64,000 nucleotides of DNA, taken from JBNRMW01 sp050309795. Its GTDB lineage: Bacteria; Bacillota_I; Bacilli_A; Erysipelotrichales; Erysipelotrichaceae. The first letter of the stretch is position 1. Each line of letters starts with the position of its first letter. Of this stretch, positions 34,268-43,159 are shown one piece after another. Under the pieces are notes generated by a model. The model saw nothing but the letters and a program-made list of their open reading frames with translations. It did not search any database and was not told the DNA's origin. A program made the translations under genes and the position numbers. The DNA lies in the NCBI GenBank assembly GCA_050309795.1, contig JBNRMW010000019.1:1-64000 (forward strand). The letters run 5' to 3'.

Positions 34268-34897
34268 ATGGAAAATAAAGAAACGCCGATGATTGAACCT
34301 CGTAGAACCGCGATTATGGCTAGCGCAAAAACGCTTTTTTTGAATCAAGGGATTGAACATACCTCAATTTCTATGATTTCAAAAGAGGCAGGAGTTGCCA
34401 AAAGTTTGTTCTATTATTACTTCGAAACGAAAGAAGAACTCGTCTTAGCCATTATTGAAGAAATTTGCGAGGAACATTATCGCTATTTGGAAGCGCGCTA
34501 TCAACAAGATGCTGAAGACATATTTGATGGTTTATTATTTTTGGTGGATTCCTTTTTTAATTTCCAACCGATGACCCGACAAATAAATGCGGCGGTTTTC
34601 CTTAACAAAATAGATTTCAATATTCGTTACCATACGATGTATTTGGAAAGAATAGGAGATTTTATTGATGTTATTGTCAATAGGGCTCAACAAGAAGGCT
34701 ATCTTTTCATTGATTATCCCAATGAAACCTTCGTGATGATGTTGGAGGGTCTCTTACGTCTTCATCATGATGAAACCATTGACCTAACAGCACTTAAGAT
34801 TGCCCGCATTATGGAACAAACTTTGCATTTGCCCCAAAATAGTTTGGTGGAAAAAGCGGAGCGCCATTTACTTAATTTTAAAAAGGAGGTTGACTAA
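34268..34897 (+). CDS. TetR/AcrR-family regulator heading the V-ATPase operon
   Basis: 209 residues. N-terminal helix-turn-helix: I-M-A-S-A-K-T-L-F-L-N-Q-G, T-S-I-S-M-I-S-K-E-A-G-V-A-K-S-L-F-Y-Y-Y-F-E-T-K-E-E-L, the TetR pattern. The C-terminal ligand domain is not recognisable by family. Its TAA is directly followed by the TTG start of the V-ATPase G/H subunit, whose AAGGAGG lies within its coding end, so it is cotranscribed with the ATPase. No Shine-Dalgarno site is seen before its own ATG. Confidence 0.87.
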   Translation: MENKETPMIEPRRTAIMASAKTLFLNQGIEHTSISMISKEAGVAKSLFYYYFETKEELVLAIIEEICEEHYRYLEARYQQDAEDIFDGLLFLVDSFFNFQPMTRQINAAVFLNKIDFNIRYHTMYLERIGDFIDVIVNRAQQEGYLFIDYPNETFVMMLEGLLRLHHDETIDLTALKIARIMEQTLHLPQNSLVEKAERHLLNFKKEVD

Positions 34898-35218
34898 TTG
34901 GAAAAGATTTTAAAGGCCATTAACGAGGTCGAACAAGACATTGAAACGACCCAACGATCCTTAGAACCCGCGCGTGAAAAAGCATTGGACGATGTTCGCC
35001 AAGAAATGCGTGCCCTGGCGACGACTCATCGTCAACAGCTGGAAGCGTTCAAAGAAGACTATCATGAACACTTGCGTCAAGAAGCTCATGGGGACTTTGA
35101 AGCTATTTATCAAGAAAAGCTTCGTGAAATGGAACGTTTAAAAGCCCTCTCCGAACAAAATTACGAAACCGTTAAAGAACAATTAAAACAGGAGGTGTTA
35201 AATCATGGCTATCGTTAA
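34898..35218 (+). CDS. V-type ATPase subunit G/H (peripheral stalk coiled coil)
   Basis: 106 residues beginning with TTG, 7 bases after AAGGAGG. It is almost entirely a charged helix rich in Glu, Gln, Lys and Arg, as in NtpF/AtpH of prokaryotic V/A-ATPases, which pairs with subunit E in the peripheral stalk. Sequence identity in this family is always low, so the call rests on length, coiled coil and place as first ATPase gene before subunit I. It overlaps subunit I by 14 bases. Confidence 0.75.
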   Translation: MEKILKAINEVEQDIETTQRSLEPAREKALDDVRQEMRALATTHRQQLEAFKEDYHEHLRQEAHGDFEAIYQEKLREMERLKALSEQNYETVKEQLKQEVLNHGYR

Positions 35219-37118
35219 AATGAGTGAATTCAATTTATTAGTCCAAAACGAAGATTTGAATGCTGTCCTGCGCGAGTTTCAGATTTTTAAGGATGTCCAG
35301 TTCAAAGATATTAGTGAACTTGCGACGGCCGAAAATGGTTTTCGCAAGTATCAATCGTCGTTTGACTTTGAAGACAATGATGAAAAACGTGAACACATCA
35401 TTTCAATATTAAAGTTTATTGATCAATTTGGGCAAGAGAAAAAAGGATTTCTTGAAGATTTAAATCTCTTAGATATCACGTTTGAAGAACTGGAGCAACG
35501 AGCTCAAGCAGTCGACTTAGATGAAATACTAGACCGCTATGCAGAATATTATGAACGCCATCAAGTCATTGAAGGCTATGAGAGTATTGTTCCTTGGGAA
35601 AACGACCGCTTAACGACCGAACAATTGGAAGTTCTTGCTCAATCGAAGGTGATTTTGGGTACGGTTGAAAAAGCGGAACAAGCCGCCTTTATTAAGGATT
35701 TGAAAGCCATCGATCAAGCCTACTTCTTGTACAAAGATTGGGATGAACAGGAAGTATTATTTATGGTTCTCTTTCCCGAAAATGAAGCCGAGAGCTTTGA
35801 CATTATCGTTGAAAAATTTGACTTTAAACGACGTTCGACACGATCTTTGGGGGTCAGCGACGATGTGAAAGGGATGATGTTTCACTTAAATGATTATTTG
35901 GATAAACGAAAAAATATTAAAAGTCGACTATTCCAAATAGTTGGTAGCAAAGAAGAACTAAAAATTGTGTATGAATACTTGACGAATATAAAACTGCGCG
36001 AAGAAACCAAGCTTAAATTTATTCAATCACAACAAGTGACCATGTTGTCAGGATGGATTGTGAGTGCGAATAAGGAAGTGGTCATGGAAGAGATTTCCAA
36101 AGTAACCCAAGGGAATCACTATTTAGAAATCAATCATGCGCCGTTTCATTCAAGAGAGGTTCCAATTTTATTGAAAAACAATAAGTTTAATGAAGCCTTT
36201 GAAATGATTACCACTATGTATTCGCGTCCAAGATATGACGAGCTCGATCCTACGCCGTTACTGGCTCCTTTCTATGGATTGTTCTATGGGATGATGCTGG
36301 CGGATATTGGCTATGGTTTGGTGATGTTTGTGGTGATGAGTTTGTTGTTAAAGGTCACGAACATGAAACCTTCATTAAAGAGTATGGTTCGTTTTTTGAG
36401 ATATTTATCAATCCCAGTGATGATTTGGGGAGCGATTTATGGTTCGTTCTTTGGCGGGTTGATTGAATTACCTGCTTTGTTGGATATTCATAATCAATTT
36501 ACCTATGTCCTGATTTTGGCGTTGGGTATTGGTGTCCTTCATATTTTCTTTGGAATGGCGATTAAAGGCTATATTTATGTTCGAGATTATAAGAAACGCT
36601 ACGTGCTCTATGATGTCATCTTTTGGTATGTTTTGTTGTTGGCGACGATTGTGTTAGCCACCCAAATCTTTACCAACATTTTAGCGCCGTTGTCCCAACC
36701 CGCTTGGATTGCGTTTATTATTGCGGCAGTAGGAATTGTATTAACCAATGGTCGAAGCGCGCAATCGATTCCAACCAAAATGGCCAGTGGGCTCTATAGT
36801 CTGTATGGAATTACAAATTATCTCAGTGATATTATTTCTTATTCGCGACTGATGGCCTTAGGTTTGGCAGGCGCATCGATTGGTGTGGCCTTTAATATGA
36901 TAATTGATATGGTGTCGGGGATGGGTATTTTTAGTTTACTTTTAGGATCGTTGATTTTCATCATCGGCCATGGTTTTAATTTAGGAATTAACGGGTTGAG
37001 TGCCTATGTCCATTCGGCTCGATTAACGTATGTAGAGTTTTTTGGGAAGTTTTATTCTGGTGGCGGTAAAGCCTTTCGCAACTTTAGGGCTGCCCCAACC
37101 TATGTGAATGTGCGATAG
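35205..37118 (+). CDS. ntpI: V-type ATPase subunit I (a subunit)
   Basis: 637 residues. A cytoplasmic coiled N-terminal half (about 1-340) is followed by about eight membrane segments. The essential Arg of the ion half-channel is in I-S-Y-S-R-L-M-A-L-G-L-A-G (Arg about 548), and F-Y-G-L-F-Y-G-M-M-L-A-D-I-G-Y-G starts the membrane part, both typical. It is the stator partner of the K ring. Confidence 0.93.
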   Translation: MAIVKMSEFNLLVQNEDLNAVLREFQIFKDVQFKDISELATAENGFRKYQSSFDFEDNDEKREHIISILKFIDQFGQEKKGFLEDLNLLDITFEELEQRAQAVDLDEILDRYAEYYERHQVIEGYESIVPWENDRLTTEQLEVLAQSKVILGTVEKAEQAAFIKDLKAIDQAYFLYKDWDEQEVLFMVLFPENEAESFDIIVEKFDFKRRSTRSLGVSDDVKGMMFHLNDYLDKRKNIKSRLFQIVGSKEELKIVYEYLTNIKLREETKLKFIQSQQVTMLSGWIVSANKEVVMEEISKVTQGNHYLEINHAPFHSREVPILLKNNKFNEAFEMITTMYSRPRYDELDPTPLLAPFYGLFYGMMLADIGYGLVMFVVMSLLLKVTNMKPSLKSMVRFLRYLSIPVMIWGAIYGSFFGGLIELPALLDIHNQFTYVLILALGIGVLHIFFGMAIKGYIYVRDYKKRYVLYDVIFWYVLLLATIVLATQIFTNILAPLSQPAWIAFIIAAVGIVLTNGRSAQSIPTKMASGLYSLYGITNYLSDIISYSRLMALGLAGASIGVAFNMIIDMVSGMGIFSLLLGSLIFIIGHGFNLGINGLSAYVHSARLTYVEFFGKFYSGGGKAFRNFRAAPTYVNVR

Positions 37119-37130
37119 AGGAGGAAAAAC

Positions 37131-37610
37131 ATGACATTTATGAACTTTTTATTGGAAAATGGTGGCGTTGTCTTGGCAGCGTTTGGAATTGGTTTAGTTG
37201 TTGCCTTACCAGGGATTGGTAGTGCGCGAGGGGCTGCGATGATTGGTGAAGCTGCGACGGGCTTAATGGTCGATGGCGGTGAGAAATTTGGTAAATCTTT
37301 AATTTTACAGCTCATGGCAGCGAGTCAGGGCTTATATGGTTTCGTCGTGGCGATTATGGCGCTAGGTTCCATGAGCATCGGTATGAGCTTACAACAAGGA
37401 CTATTCGTGTTTGCGGCGGTGATGCCGATGGCCATCGTCGGGTATTATAGTGCTATTTCGCAGTCGGAAGTCGCAACCGCAGGGATTTCACTCTTAGCTA
37501 AAAACGAAGATGAAATGACCAAAGCAATTATTTATTCCGTTATGGTTGAAACGTATGCGCTCTTAGCATTGGTGGCTTCCATCATTCTCTTAAACACGGT
37601 GAGTTTCTAA
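37131..37610 (+). CDS. ntpK: V-type ATPase subunit K (rotor ring, Na+-type ligands)
   Basis: 159 residues, four membrane helices as two fused hairpins, like Enterococcus hirae NtpK. The ion-carrying Glu is Glu140 in V-M-V-E-T-Y-A-L-L. Residues matching the E. hirae Na+ site are Ser65 and Gln66 (A-A-S-Q-G-L-Y), Gln111 (I-S-Q-S-E-V) and Thr141/Tyr69; Leu61 of E. hirae corresponds to Met62. Keeping both Gln ligands points to Na+ coupling, as inference. Only one carboxylate per four helices is present, as usual for V-type rings. Confidence 0.93.
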   Translation: MTFMNFLLENGGVVLAAFGIGLVVALPGIGSARGAAMIGEAATGLMVDGGEKFGKSLILQLMAASQGLYGFVVAIMALGSMSIGMSLQQGLFVFAAVMPMAIVGYYSAISQSEVATAGISLLAKNEDEMTKAIIYSVMVETYALLALVASIILLNTVSF

Positions 37611-38176
37611 TGAAATACGGACTTGACCAATTAATCCGTTCGCTCAAGGACAAAAGTCAAGTAGTGGTAGACCATTATCATAAAGAAACGGCTCAACAAG
37701 CCGCGGAATTAAGACATCATTTACTTGAAGAAGCCCAGCATAAATACAATCAAAACGAGCAAAAGATTAAAGAACAAGCGCATCTTCAACAGGAACGCCA
37801 ACTTTCAGCGTATCGTTCGCGCTCAAATCAAGAAGTACTTCAATACAAAGTTGAACTCATTGAACGCTTAATTGAAGAAGTTAAACAAGAGTTCATGGCG
37901 ATGGATGATGAAATGTTTAAAGCGTATTTTCTACGCCATTGTTATGCTCAACGCCATATTAAAGTCGTCAAAACGACGACCAAGCGACAGGCTGTTATTG
38001 CTAAAATTATTGAAGAAAACAAGTTTGAGATTGACCTTCAAATTGATGAATCGATTGTTGATGGTTTTATCTTGGTGGCGGAGCATATCGACTATAACTA
38101 CGAATTCGACAAGTTGTTTGCGTATTATCACGAACAATTAGTGGAATTTACACGCAAGGGTTTGTTTAATGAGTAA
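37610..38176 (+). CDS. ntpE: V-type ATPase subunit E (peripheral stalk)
   Basis: 188 residues. A long N-terminal coiled coil rich in Gln, His and Glu (about 1-100) precedes a compact alpha/beta end, the subunit E architecture. Its ATG overlaps the TAA of subunit K by one base and its end overlaps subunit C by 8 bases. Identification is by position and architecture more than motifs. Confidence 0.82.
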   Translation: MKYGLDQLIRSLKDKSQVVVDHYHKETAQQAAELRHHLLEEAQHKYNQNEQKIKEQAHLQQERQLSAYRSRSNQEVLQYKVELIERLIEEVKQEFMAMDDEMFKAYFLRHCYAQRHIKVVKTTTKRQAVIAKIIEENKFEIDLQIDESIVDGFILVAEHIDYNYEFDKLFAYYHEQLVEFTRKGLFNE

Positions 38177-38849
38177 CCAATTATTGATGAGTCAAGTCAT
38201 CTTACAACAATATTCGTTGTTAACGGCTGACCAATATACTTTAGAGCAGTTAAAAAAACGCTATAAAGTTTCACAAGATTGGAGCATTGAACAAATTGAT
38301 CGGTGGTTTCGCCAAGCACTCGCGGATTGGTATCAGGAGCTCTTAGATTTAGATATTCCAGCGAAACTCATTGATCCGATATTTTTAATCCACGAAAAAC
38401 TTCATGAAACGACGGTGCTTAATGAAGACGTGGATCAAGAGATTCTTCAGTTTTTTAAAGGTCCTTTTGAGCATCAAGCGCTACAGGTCTATGCGTATCA
38501 GGTGTTAGATTTTTATCGTTTAGAGAAATATCTACGCTTTCAAACCATTGACCAAGAGGTGCCAGAAGGTTATTTAAAAATTGATGAATTTAAACATTAC
38601 CAAGAAGTCGACCGCTTAATTTTAAATAGTCGCTATTACAAGGTATTGAAGGGGTTAAATTTGGACAATTTTTATCAAAAAACCCAACAAGCCCAAACGG
38701 AAGCTTTAAAAGAGTTTACATGGGGCTTACAAGTTGAAGAAAGTATTTTTGCGATGGCTTATTTAATGGTACAACAATTACGTAATGTACGAGCATTTTT
38801 AAAAGCCTTACGCTATGGTTTCGATCCAAAGGAGTTTATTTATGTCTAG
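38169..38849 (+). CDS. ntpC: V-type ATPase subunit C (unusually short)
   Basis: 226 residues, all helical with many Tyr, Leu and Gln, and the C-terminal V-Q-Q-L-R-N-V-R-A-F-L-K-A-L-R-Y-G pattern of the AC39/subunit C family (N-I-R/K-x-x-L-R-x-K... ). Family members are normally about 310-350 residues, so roughly one third of the funnel is absent. The frame is clean, starts inside subunit E and ends inside subunit F, so no truncation by mutation is visible. It docks the central stalk on the K ring. Confidence 0.75.
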   Translation: MSNQLLMSQVILQQYSLLTADQYTLEQLKKRYKVSQDWSIEQIDRWFRQALADWYQELLDLDIPAKLIDPIFLIHEKLHETTVLNEDVDQEILQFFKGPFEHQALQVYAYQVLDFYRLEKYLRFQTIDQEVPEGYLKIDEFKHYQEVDRLILNSRYYKVLKGLNLDNFYQKTQQAQTEALKEFTWGLQVEESIFAMAYLMVQQLRNVRAFLKALRYGFDPKEFIYV

Positions 38850-39150
38850 AGTTATTTATCTAAGCGAACACCTCAGCGATGGGGTCATGTCGATTTTGGG
38901 CATGGATGTCGTGAACGTCAATAAACATACAGACTTCAAACATTTAGTTCGAGACTTGTACCAAAAACGGGTGAGTATCGCTTTTGTAAGTGAGGTTGTG
39001 TATAAGTGGTTTAAGGAAGACATTAATAGTTATAACTCCGACTTTGAAGTAACCTTTATCGTTTTGCCAAACGATACCGATCATCAACAGCTCGGTCAAG
39101 ATCGTTTATCTGAATTAGTAGAAGATGCCGTTGGCATAAAAGTGAAATAG
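38842..39150 (+). CDS. ntpG: V-type ATPase subunit F (central stalk)
   Basis: About 102 residues. The small Rossmann-like subunit F fold: V-I-Y-L-S-E strand, V-S-I-A-F-V-S-E-V-V strand, and a final V-G-I-K-V. An upstream GTG-type frame begins at 38815, but AAGGAG lies 7 bases before the ATG at 38842, which overlaps the stop of subunit C by 8 bases. It binds subunit D in the rotor axle. Confidence 0.82.
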   Translation: MSRVIYLSEHLSDGVMSILGMDVVNVNKHTDFKHLVRDLYQKRVSIAFVSEVVYKWFKEDINSYNSDFEVTFIVLPNDTDHQQLGQDRLSELVEDAVGIKVK

Positions 39151-39161
39151 GAGGACAAGAG

Positions 39162-40928
39162 ATGATCACAGGAAAAGTAATAAAAGTATCTGGCCCCTTG
39201 GTTGTGTGCAATAATTTAGAAAATGCCCGACTTTATGACACGGTTTTGGTTTCCCATCAACAACTTTTGGGAGAAATTATTGAAATTTATAAAGATGAAG
39301 TGTCCATTCAAGTCTATGAAGAAACCGGAGGTATTGGTATTGGCGATCCCGTCGTTTCTTTAGAGCGTCCATTAAGTGTCCAACTCGGGCCAGGGTTGTT
39401 GTCCTCCATGCTGGATGGGATTGGACGAGATTTGGCTGAGTATTATCATCGCCATGGGGTGTATTTAACCCGTGGTGCTCAAATTGATACGCTAAATCCA
39501 ACAACAAAATGGAGTTTTGAACCAAAGGTCCAACCTCAACAACGCGTTGAAGGTAATGATATCTTAGGGTCTGTTCAGGAATTTGGGTTTGAACATTTAA
39601 TCTTGGTACCCTATGAACTTGTTGGAACCGTTGAGAGCATTGAAACTGGATTATTCACTGTGAATGACCCGATTGTGGTGATTAAAGATGATCAAGGCCA
39701 ACGCCACGAAATAACGATGACCTCTTATTGGCCTATTCGTCGTCGCCGACCAATTAAACGTCAATTATTACCTGAGGTGTTATTAACGACGGGACAACGC
39801 GTCATCGACACGTTCTTTCCAATAGCGAAAGGGGGAACCGCGGCGGTGCCAGGACCATTTGGTTCGGGTAAAACGGTGGTTCAACACCAACTAGCGAAAT
39901 GGGCCAACAGTGATATCGTGGTTTATATTGGCTGTGGGGAACGAGGCAATGAAATGACCGATGTTTTAAATGAGTTTCCAACCCTAATTGATCCCAAAAC
40001 CAACCAACCATTAATGAATAAAACCGTATTGATTGCGAATACATCGAATATGCCTGTGGCTGCTCGAGAAGCCTCGATTTATACCGGTATGACCATTGCT
40101 GAATATTTCCGCAACATGGGCTTAGATGTGGCTTTAATGGCCGATTCCACTTCGCGTTGGGCAGAAGCTCTACGAGAAATGGGGGCACGTTTAGAACAAA
40201 TGCCTGGGGACGAAGGGTATCCGGCTTATTTAAGTTCGCGCTTAGCTCAAGTGTACGAACGGGCAGGGGTTGTAATGCCGCTGGGTAATGTCAATAAAGA
40301 AGGGTCCGTGACCATGATTGGGGCTGTATCACCTGCTGGTGGTGACCTTAGTGAACCAGTTACTCAAGCGACGTTGCGGGTAGTGAAGGTGTTCTGGGCG
40401 TTGGATTCTTCCTTAGCCTATGCACGTCATTTCCCAGCCATTGATTGGATGGAATCGTATTCGTTGTATCAAAATGAAATGGATCATTATTTAAAACGCA
40501 TGGTTCATAAACAATTCCCAAGGTTGCGTCAACGGGCGATGAATCTTTTAAAAGATGAGAAACGTTTATTAGAAATCGTCCAACTCATCGGTAAAGATTC
40601 GCTAAGCGACGAAGAACTATTACAGCTGGAAGTGGCGCGTATGTTGCGTGAAGACTTTTTACAACAAAACGCATTCCAAGACGAAGACACGTATACCTCG
40701 TTGAAAAAACAAGTATATATGTTAATGGCTATTTTAACGTTCTACCAAGAAGGTCGAGCTGCCTTAGCTCATGACCGTATTTATATTCAAGACATCATGA
40801 ATCTAGAGAGTATTTACCAATTGAGTCGGATGAAGTATGTTCCACAAGACCAATTAGAACAAATATTAGAATTAATTGAAACTATAAAAACGGAGTTTAC
40901 AAATATTAACCAAGGAGGTGAAAGCTAA
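39162..40928 (+). CDS. ntpA: V-type ATPase catalytic subunit A
   Basis: 588 residues. Walker A G-P-F-G-S-G-K-T (about 231-238), the catalytic Glu in G-C-G-E-R-G-N-E, Walker B V-A-L-M-A-D-S-T-S-R-W, and the A-specific non-homologous region (about 115-190). All catalytic residues are canonical. AGGAGG precedes the ATG. Its TAA shares a base with the subunit B ATG. Confidence 0.97.
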   Translation: MITGKVIKVSGPLVVCNNLENARLYDTVLVSHQQLLGEIIEIYKDEVSIQVYEETGGIGIGDPVVSLERPLSVQLGPGLLSSMLDGIGRDLAEYYHRHGVYLTRGAQIDTLNPTTKWSFEPKVQPQQRVEGNDILGSVQEFGFEHLILVPYELVGTVESIETGLFTVNDPIVVIKDDQGQRHEITMTSYWPIRRRRPIKRQLLPEVLLTTGQRVIDTFFPIAKGGTAAVPGPFGSGKTVVQHQLAKWANSDIVVYIGCGERGNEMTDVLNEFPTLIDPKTNQPLMNKTVLIANTSNMPVAAREASIYTGMTIAEYFRNMGLDVALMADSTSRWAEALREMGARLEQMPGDEGYPAYLSSRLAQVYERAGVVMPLGNVNKEGSVTMIGAVSPAGGDLSEPVTQATLRVVKVFWALDSSLAYARHFPAIDWMESYSLYQNEMDHYLKRMVHKQFPRLRQRAMNLLKDEKRLLEIVQLIGKDSLSDEELLQLEVARMLREDFLQQNAFQDEDTYTSLKKQVYMLMAILTFYQEGRAALAHDRIYIQDIMNLESIYQLSRMKYVPQDQLEQILELIETIKTEFTNINQGGES

Positions 40929-42304
40929 TGCGTGAGTTTAAAAGTGTTGTTGAAGTAGCTGGTCCTTTGTTAATTGTATCCAATGTACAAGATGTGACCT
41001 ATGATGAAGAAGTTGAGATTGTGGTTAGTAAAACGGATAAGCGCGTAGGGAAAGTCTTGGAAATAGATGGCGATCGAGCCATCATCCAATTATTTGACTC
41101 GAACCAAGGAATTAATCCCCAATCCACTCGCGTTCGTTTTAAGGGCAATCCACTGAGCTTAAAGGTTTCAAAGGAAATGATTGGTCGCGTCTTTGATGGT
41201 AAAGGGAATCCAGCCGATGGGGGACCAAAAATGTTGGAATACGAATCGCGTGATATCAACGGTCAAGTTATGAACCCTGTTGCTCGTGAATATCCAAATC
41301 AATTTGTTGAAACGGGTATTTCGGCTATTGATGGCCTCAACACCTTAGTTGTTGGTCAGAAGCTACCGATTTTTTCGGGAGCTGGACTACCCCATAACGA
41401 ACTAGCGACCCAAATTGCTCGTCAGGCCAATGTGGTTGCCGGTGATGTAGAGTTTGCGGTGGTTTTTTGTGCAATGGGTATTTCATATGAAGAGTCGCGT
41501 TTCTTTGAAGACGAATTTAAACGAACCGGTGCGATTGAAAGGTCGGTAATGTTTATTAATTTGGCCGATGATCCAGCTATTGAGCGCATTTCAACGCCGC
41601 GGATGGCGTTGACTGCTGCTGAATATTTGGCGTTTGATTTGGATATGAATGTTCTCTTAATTATGAGTGATATTTCTCATTACTGTGAATCGTTACGGGA
41701 AGTCTCCGCTTCAAGAAAAGAAATTCCTTCCCGTCGTGGCTATCCGGGTTATATGTATACGGACTTAGCGAGTCTTTATGAACGGGCTGGGCGTTTAAAG
41801 GATAAAGCAGGATCGATTACGATGATACCGATTCTCTCGATGCCCGAGGATGATAAAACCCATCCCATTCCCGACTTAACCGGGTATATAACGGAAGGTC
41901 AAATTATTTTGTCCCGTGATTTACATGGACGGGGGATTGAGCCACCGATTGATGTATTGCCGAGTCTTTCCCGTTTGAAAGATAAAGGAATTGGCGAAGG
42001 AAAAACGCGGGAAGATCATGCGGATTTGATGAACCAATTATTTGCTATTTATGCCCAAGGAAAAGAAGTTTTAGAATTAGCTAGCATCTTGGGTGATAGT
42101 GCGTTGACGGATGTAGATAAACTGTATGGAAAATTTACAGAACGCTTTGAAGAGGTTTACTTGAACCAAAGCTTTTATGAAAATCGCTCCATTGAAGAGA
42201 CGCTAGACATTGGCTGGGAGTTGTTGTCTATTTTACCGAAAACCGAGCTCAAGCGGATTCGCGATGTCTTTATCGATAAATATTACCCAACTGAGGACGA
42301 CTAA
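40928..42304 (+). CDS. ntpB: V-type ATPase subunit B (regulatory, non-catalytic)
   Basis: 458 residues. The P-loop place reads F-S-G-A-G-L-P-H-N-E-L, the usual non-catalytic form in subunit B; N-L-A-D-D-P-A-I-E-R-I-S-T-P-R-M-A-L, R-R-G-Y-P-G-Y-M-Y-T-D-L and S-L-S-R-L follow. It alternates with A in the hexamer and supplies the Arg finger (S-R-L region). Confidence 0.97.
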   Translation: MREFKSVVEVAGPLLIVSNVQDVTYDEEVEIVVSKTDKRVGKVLEIDGDRAIIQLFDSNQGINPQSTRVRFKGNPLSLKVSKEMIGRVFDGKGNPADGGPKMLEYESRDINGQVMNPVAREYPNQFVETGISAIDGLNTLVVGQKLPIFSGAGLPHNELATQIARQANVVAGDVEFAVVFCAMGISYEESRFFEDEFKRTGAIERSVMFINLADDPAIERISTPRMALTAAEYLAFDLDMNVLLIMSDISHYCESLREVSASRKEIPSRRGYPGYMYTDLASLYERAGRLKDKAGSITMIPILSMPEDDKTHPIPDLTGYITEGQIILSRDLHGRGIEPPIDVLPSLSRLKDKGIGEGKTREDHADLMNQLFAIYAQGKEVLELASILGDSALTDVDKLYGKFTERFEEVYLNQSFYENRSIEETLDIGWELLSILPKTELKRIRDVFIDKYYPTEDD

Positions 42305-42915
42305 TGGCTATTTTGAAGATTAATCCGACACGGATGGAATTGAAAAACCTGGAAAACCGCCTACAGATAGCGGTACGTGGACATCATCTTTTGAAGGAAA
42401 AACAAGATTCGATGATTCAGCTTTTCATGGGTCTCCAAGAAGACGCTAAGAATTTGCGTCGTCAAGTTGAACATCAATTTGTTTCTATTCACATGGCCTA
42501 TCGTCAGGCCAGTGTTTTAAGCGATGACCGATTAATCAAAAAAAGTTTGAGTCAACTCGATTATAAACTGAACGTAAAGATTCGCCTTGATTCGATCTAT
42601 AGTGTGGCGGTACCTCAATACCGAGTGGAAAGCCAAGCACCAGCACAGAAAGAATATTCGACATTAGCGATTAGCCACCATATGGATCAGATCTCTGGTC
42701 AGGTGGATAGTATGGCCCAACGGCTCATCGAATTAGCGGAAATTGAAAAAAAATGTCTCTTATTGGCTAGCGAAATAAAAACAACCCGACGTCGTGTCAA
42801 TGCCTTAGAGCATCGAACAATCGTGGATATTCGGGATACGATAAAATTCATCAAAATGAAAATTGATGAACAGGAACGCAGCCAAACCGCGCGCGTCATG
42901 AAAATTAAAGATTAA
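42304..42915 (+). CDS. ntpD: V-type ATPase subunit D (central axle)
   Basis: 203 residues. N-terminal I-N-P-T-R-M-E-L and C-terminal T-R-R-R-V-N-A-L-E-H-R-T are the subunit D signatures; the two form the coiled-coil axle turned by the A3B3 hexamer. Its ATG overlaps the subunit B stop. Last gene of the operon; a large structured terminator follows. Confidence 0.94.
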   Translation: MAILKINPTRMELKNLENRLQIAVRGHHLLKEKQDSMIQLFMGLQEDAKNLRRQVEHQFVSIHMAYRQASVLSDDRLIKKSLSQLDYKLNVKIRLDSIYSVAVPQYRVESQAPAQKEYSTLAISHHMDQISGQVDSMAQRLIELAEIEKKCLLLASEIKTTRRRVNALEHRTIVDIRDTIKFIKMKIDEQERSQTARVMKIKD

Positions 42916-42936
42916 AGATCATAAATCAAAAATAAT

Positions 42937-43011
42937 AAAAGATGTCGAAAACACCACCTTGTTTGAACAAAGGAAACAAGGTCAATGCAGGTCGTCTACG
43001 GCATCTTTTTT
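42937..43011 (+). terminator. Large two-stem terminator or small RNA after the V-ATPase operon
   Basis: An outer 11-bp stem (42937-42947 with 42999-43009, one T-G pair) ends in a T-run. Inside it sits a perfect 9-bp stem, ACCTTGTTT with AAACAAGGT (42956-42964, 42974-42982), and single-stranded stretches. At about 75 bases it is larger than a plain terminator and may be the 3' end of a processed RNA. The rest of the gap to 43104 is AT-rich and featureless. Confidence 0.65.
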
Positions 43012-43103
43012 CATTGAAGGCCTCTTATTTAGCCTAGATTTCAAGCAAAGTAGAGAAAAAAATAATTTTATAAGAAGAAACCAATGAAAAGACATCAGAT
43101 GTA

Positions 43104-43131
43104 TTGACATATTGACAGACATAGTTATAAT
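43104..43131 (+). promoter_or_regulatory. Sigma-A promoter of the DUF1934-rpoE genes
   Basis: TTGACA (43104-43109), 16-base spacer, TATAAT (43126-43131), start near 43138. A second TTGACA at 43112 is too close to the -10 box to work with it. Confidence 0.82.
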
Positions 43132-43159
43132 ACGTTTTAGCACAGAAGAGGTAGAGTCA

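Noticed and set aside
39802..40188. 128-codon minus-strand frame inside V-ATPase subunit A
   Set aside because: The plus-strand catalytic subunit is unmistakable here; the antisense frame has no start signals and odd composition.
43112..43159. Upstream extension of the DUF1934 gene
   Set aside because: Its start codon lies inside the promoter (between TTGACA at 43104 and TATAAT at 43126), upstream of the transcription start.
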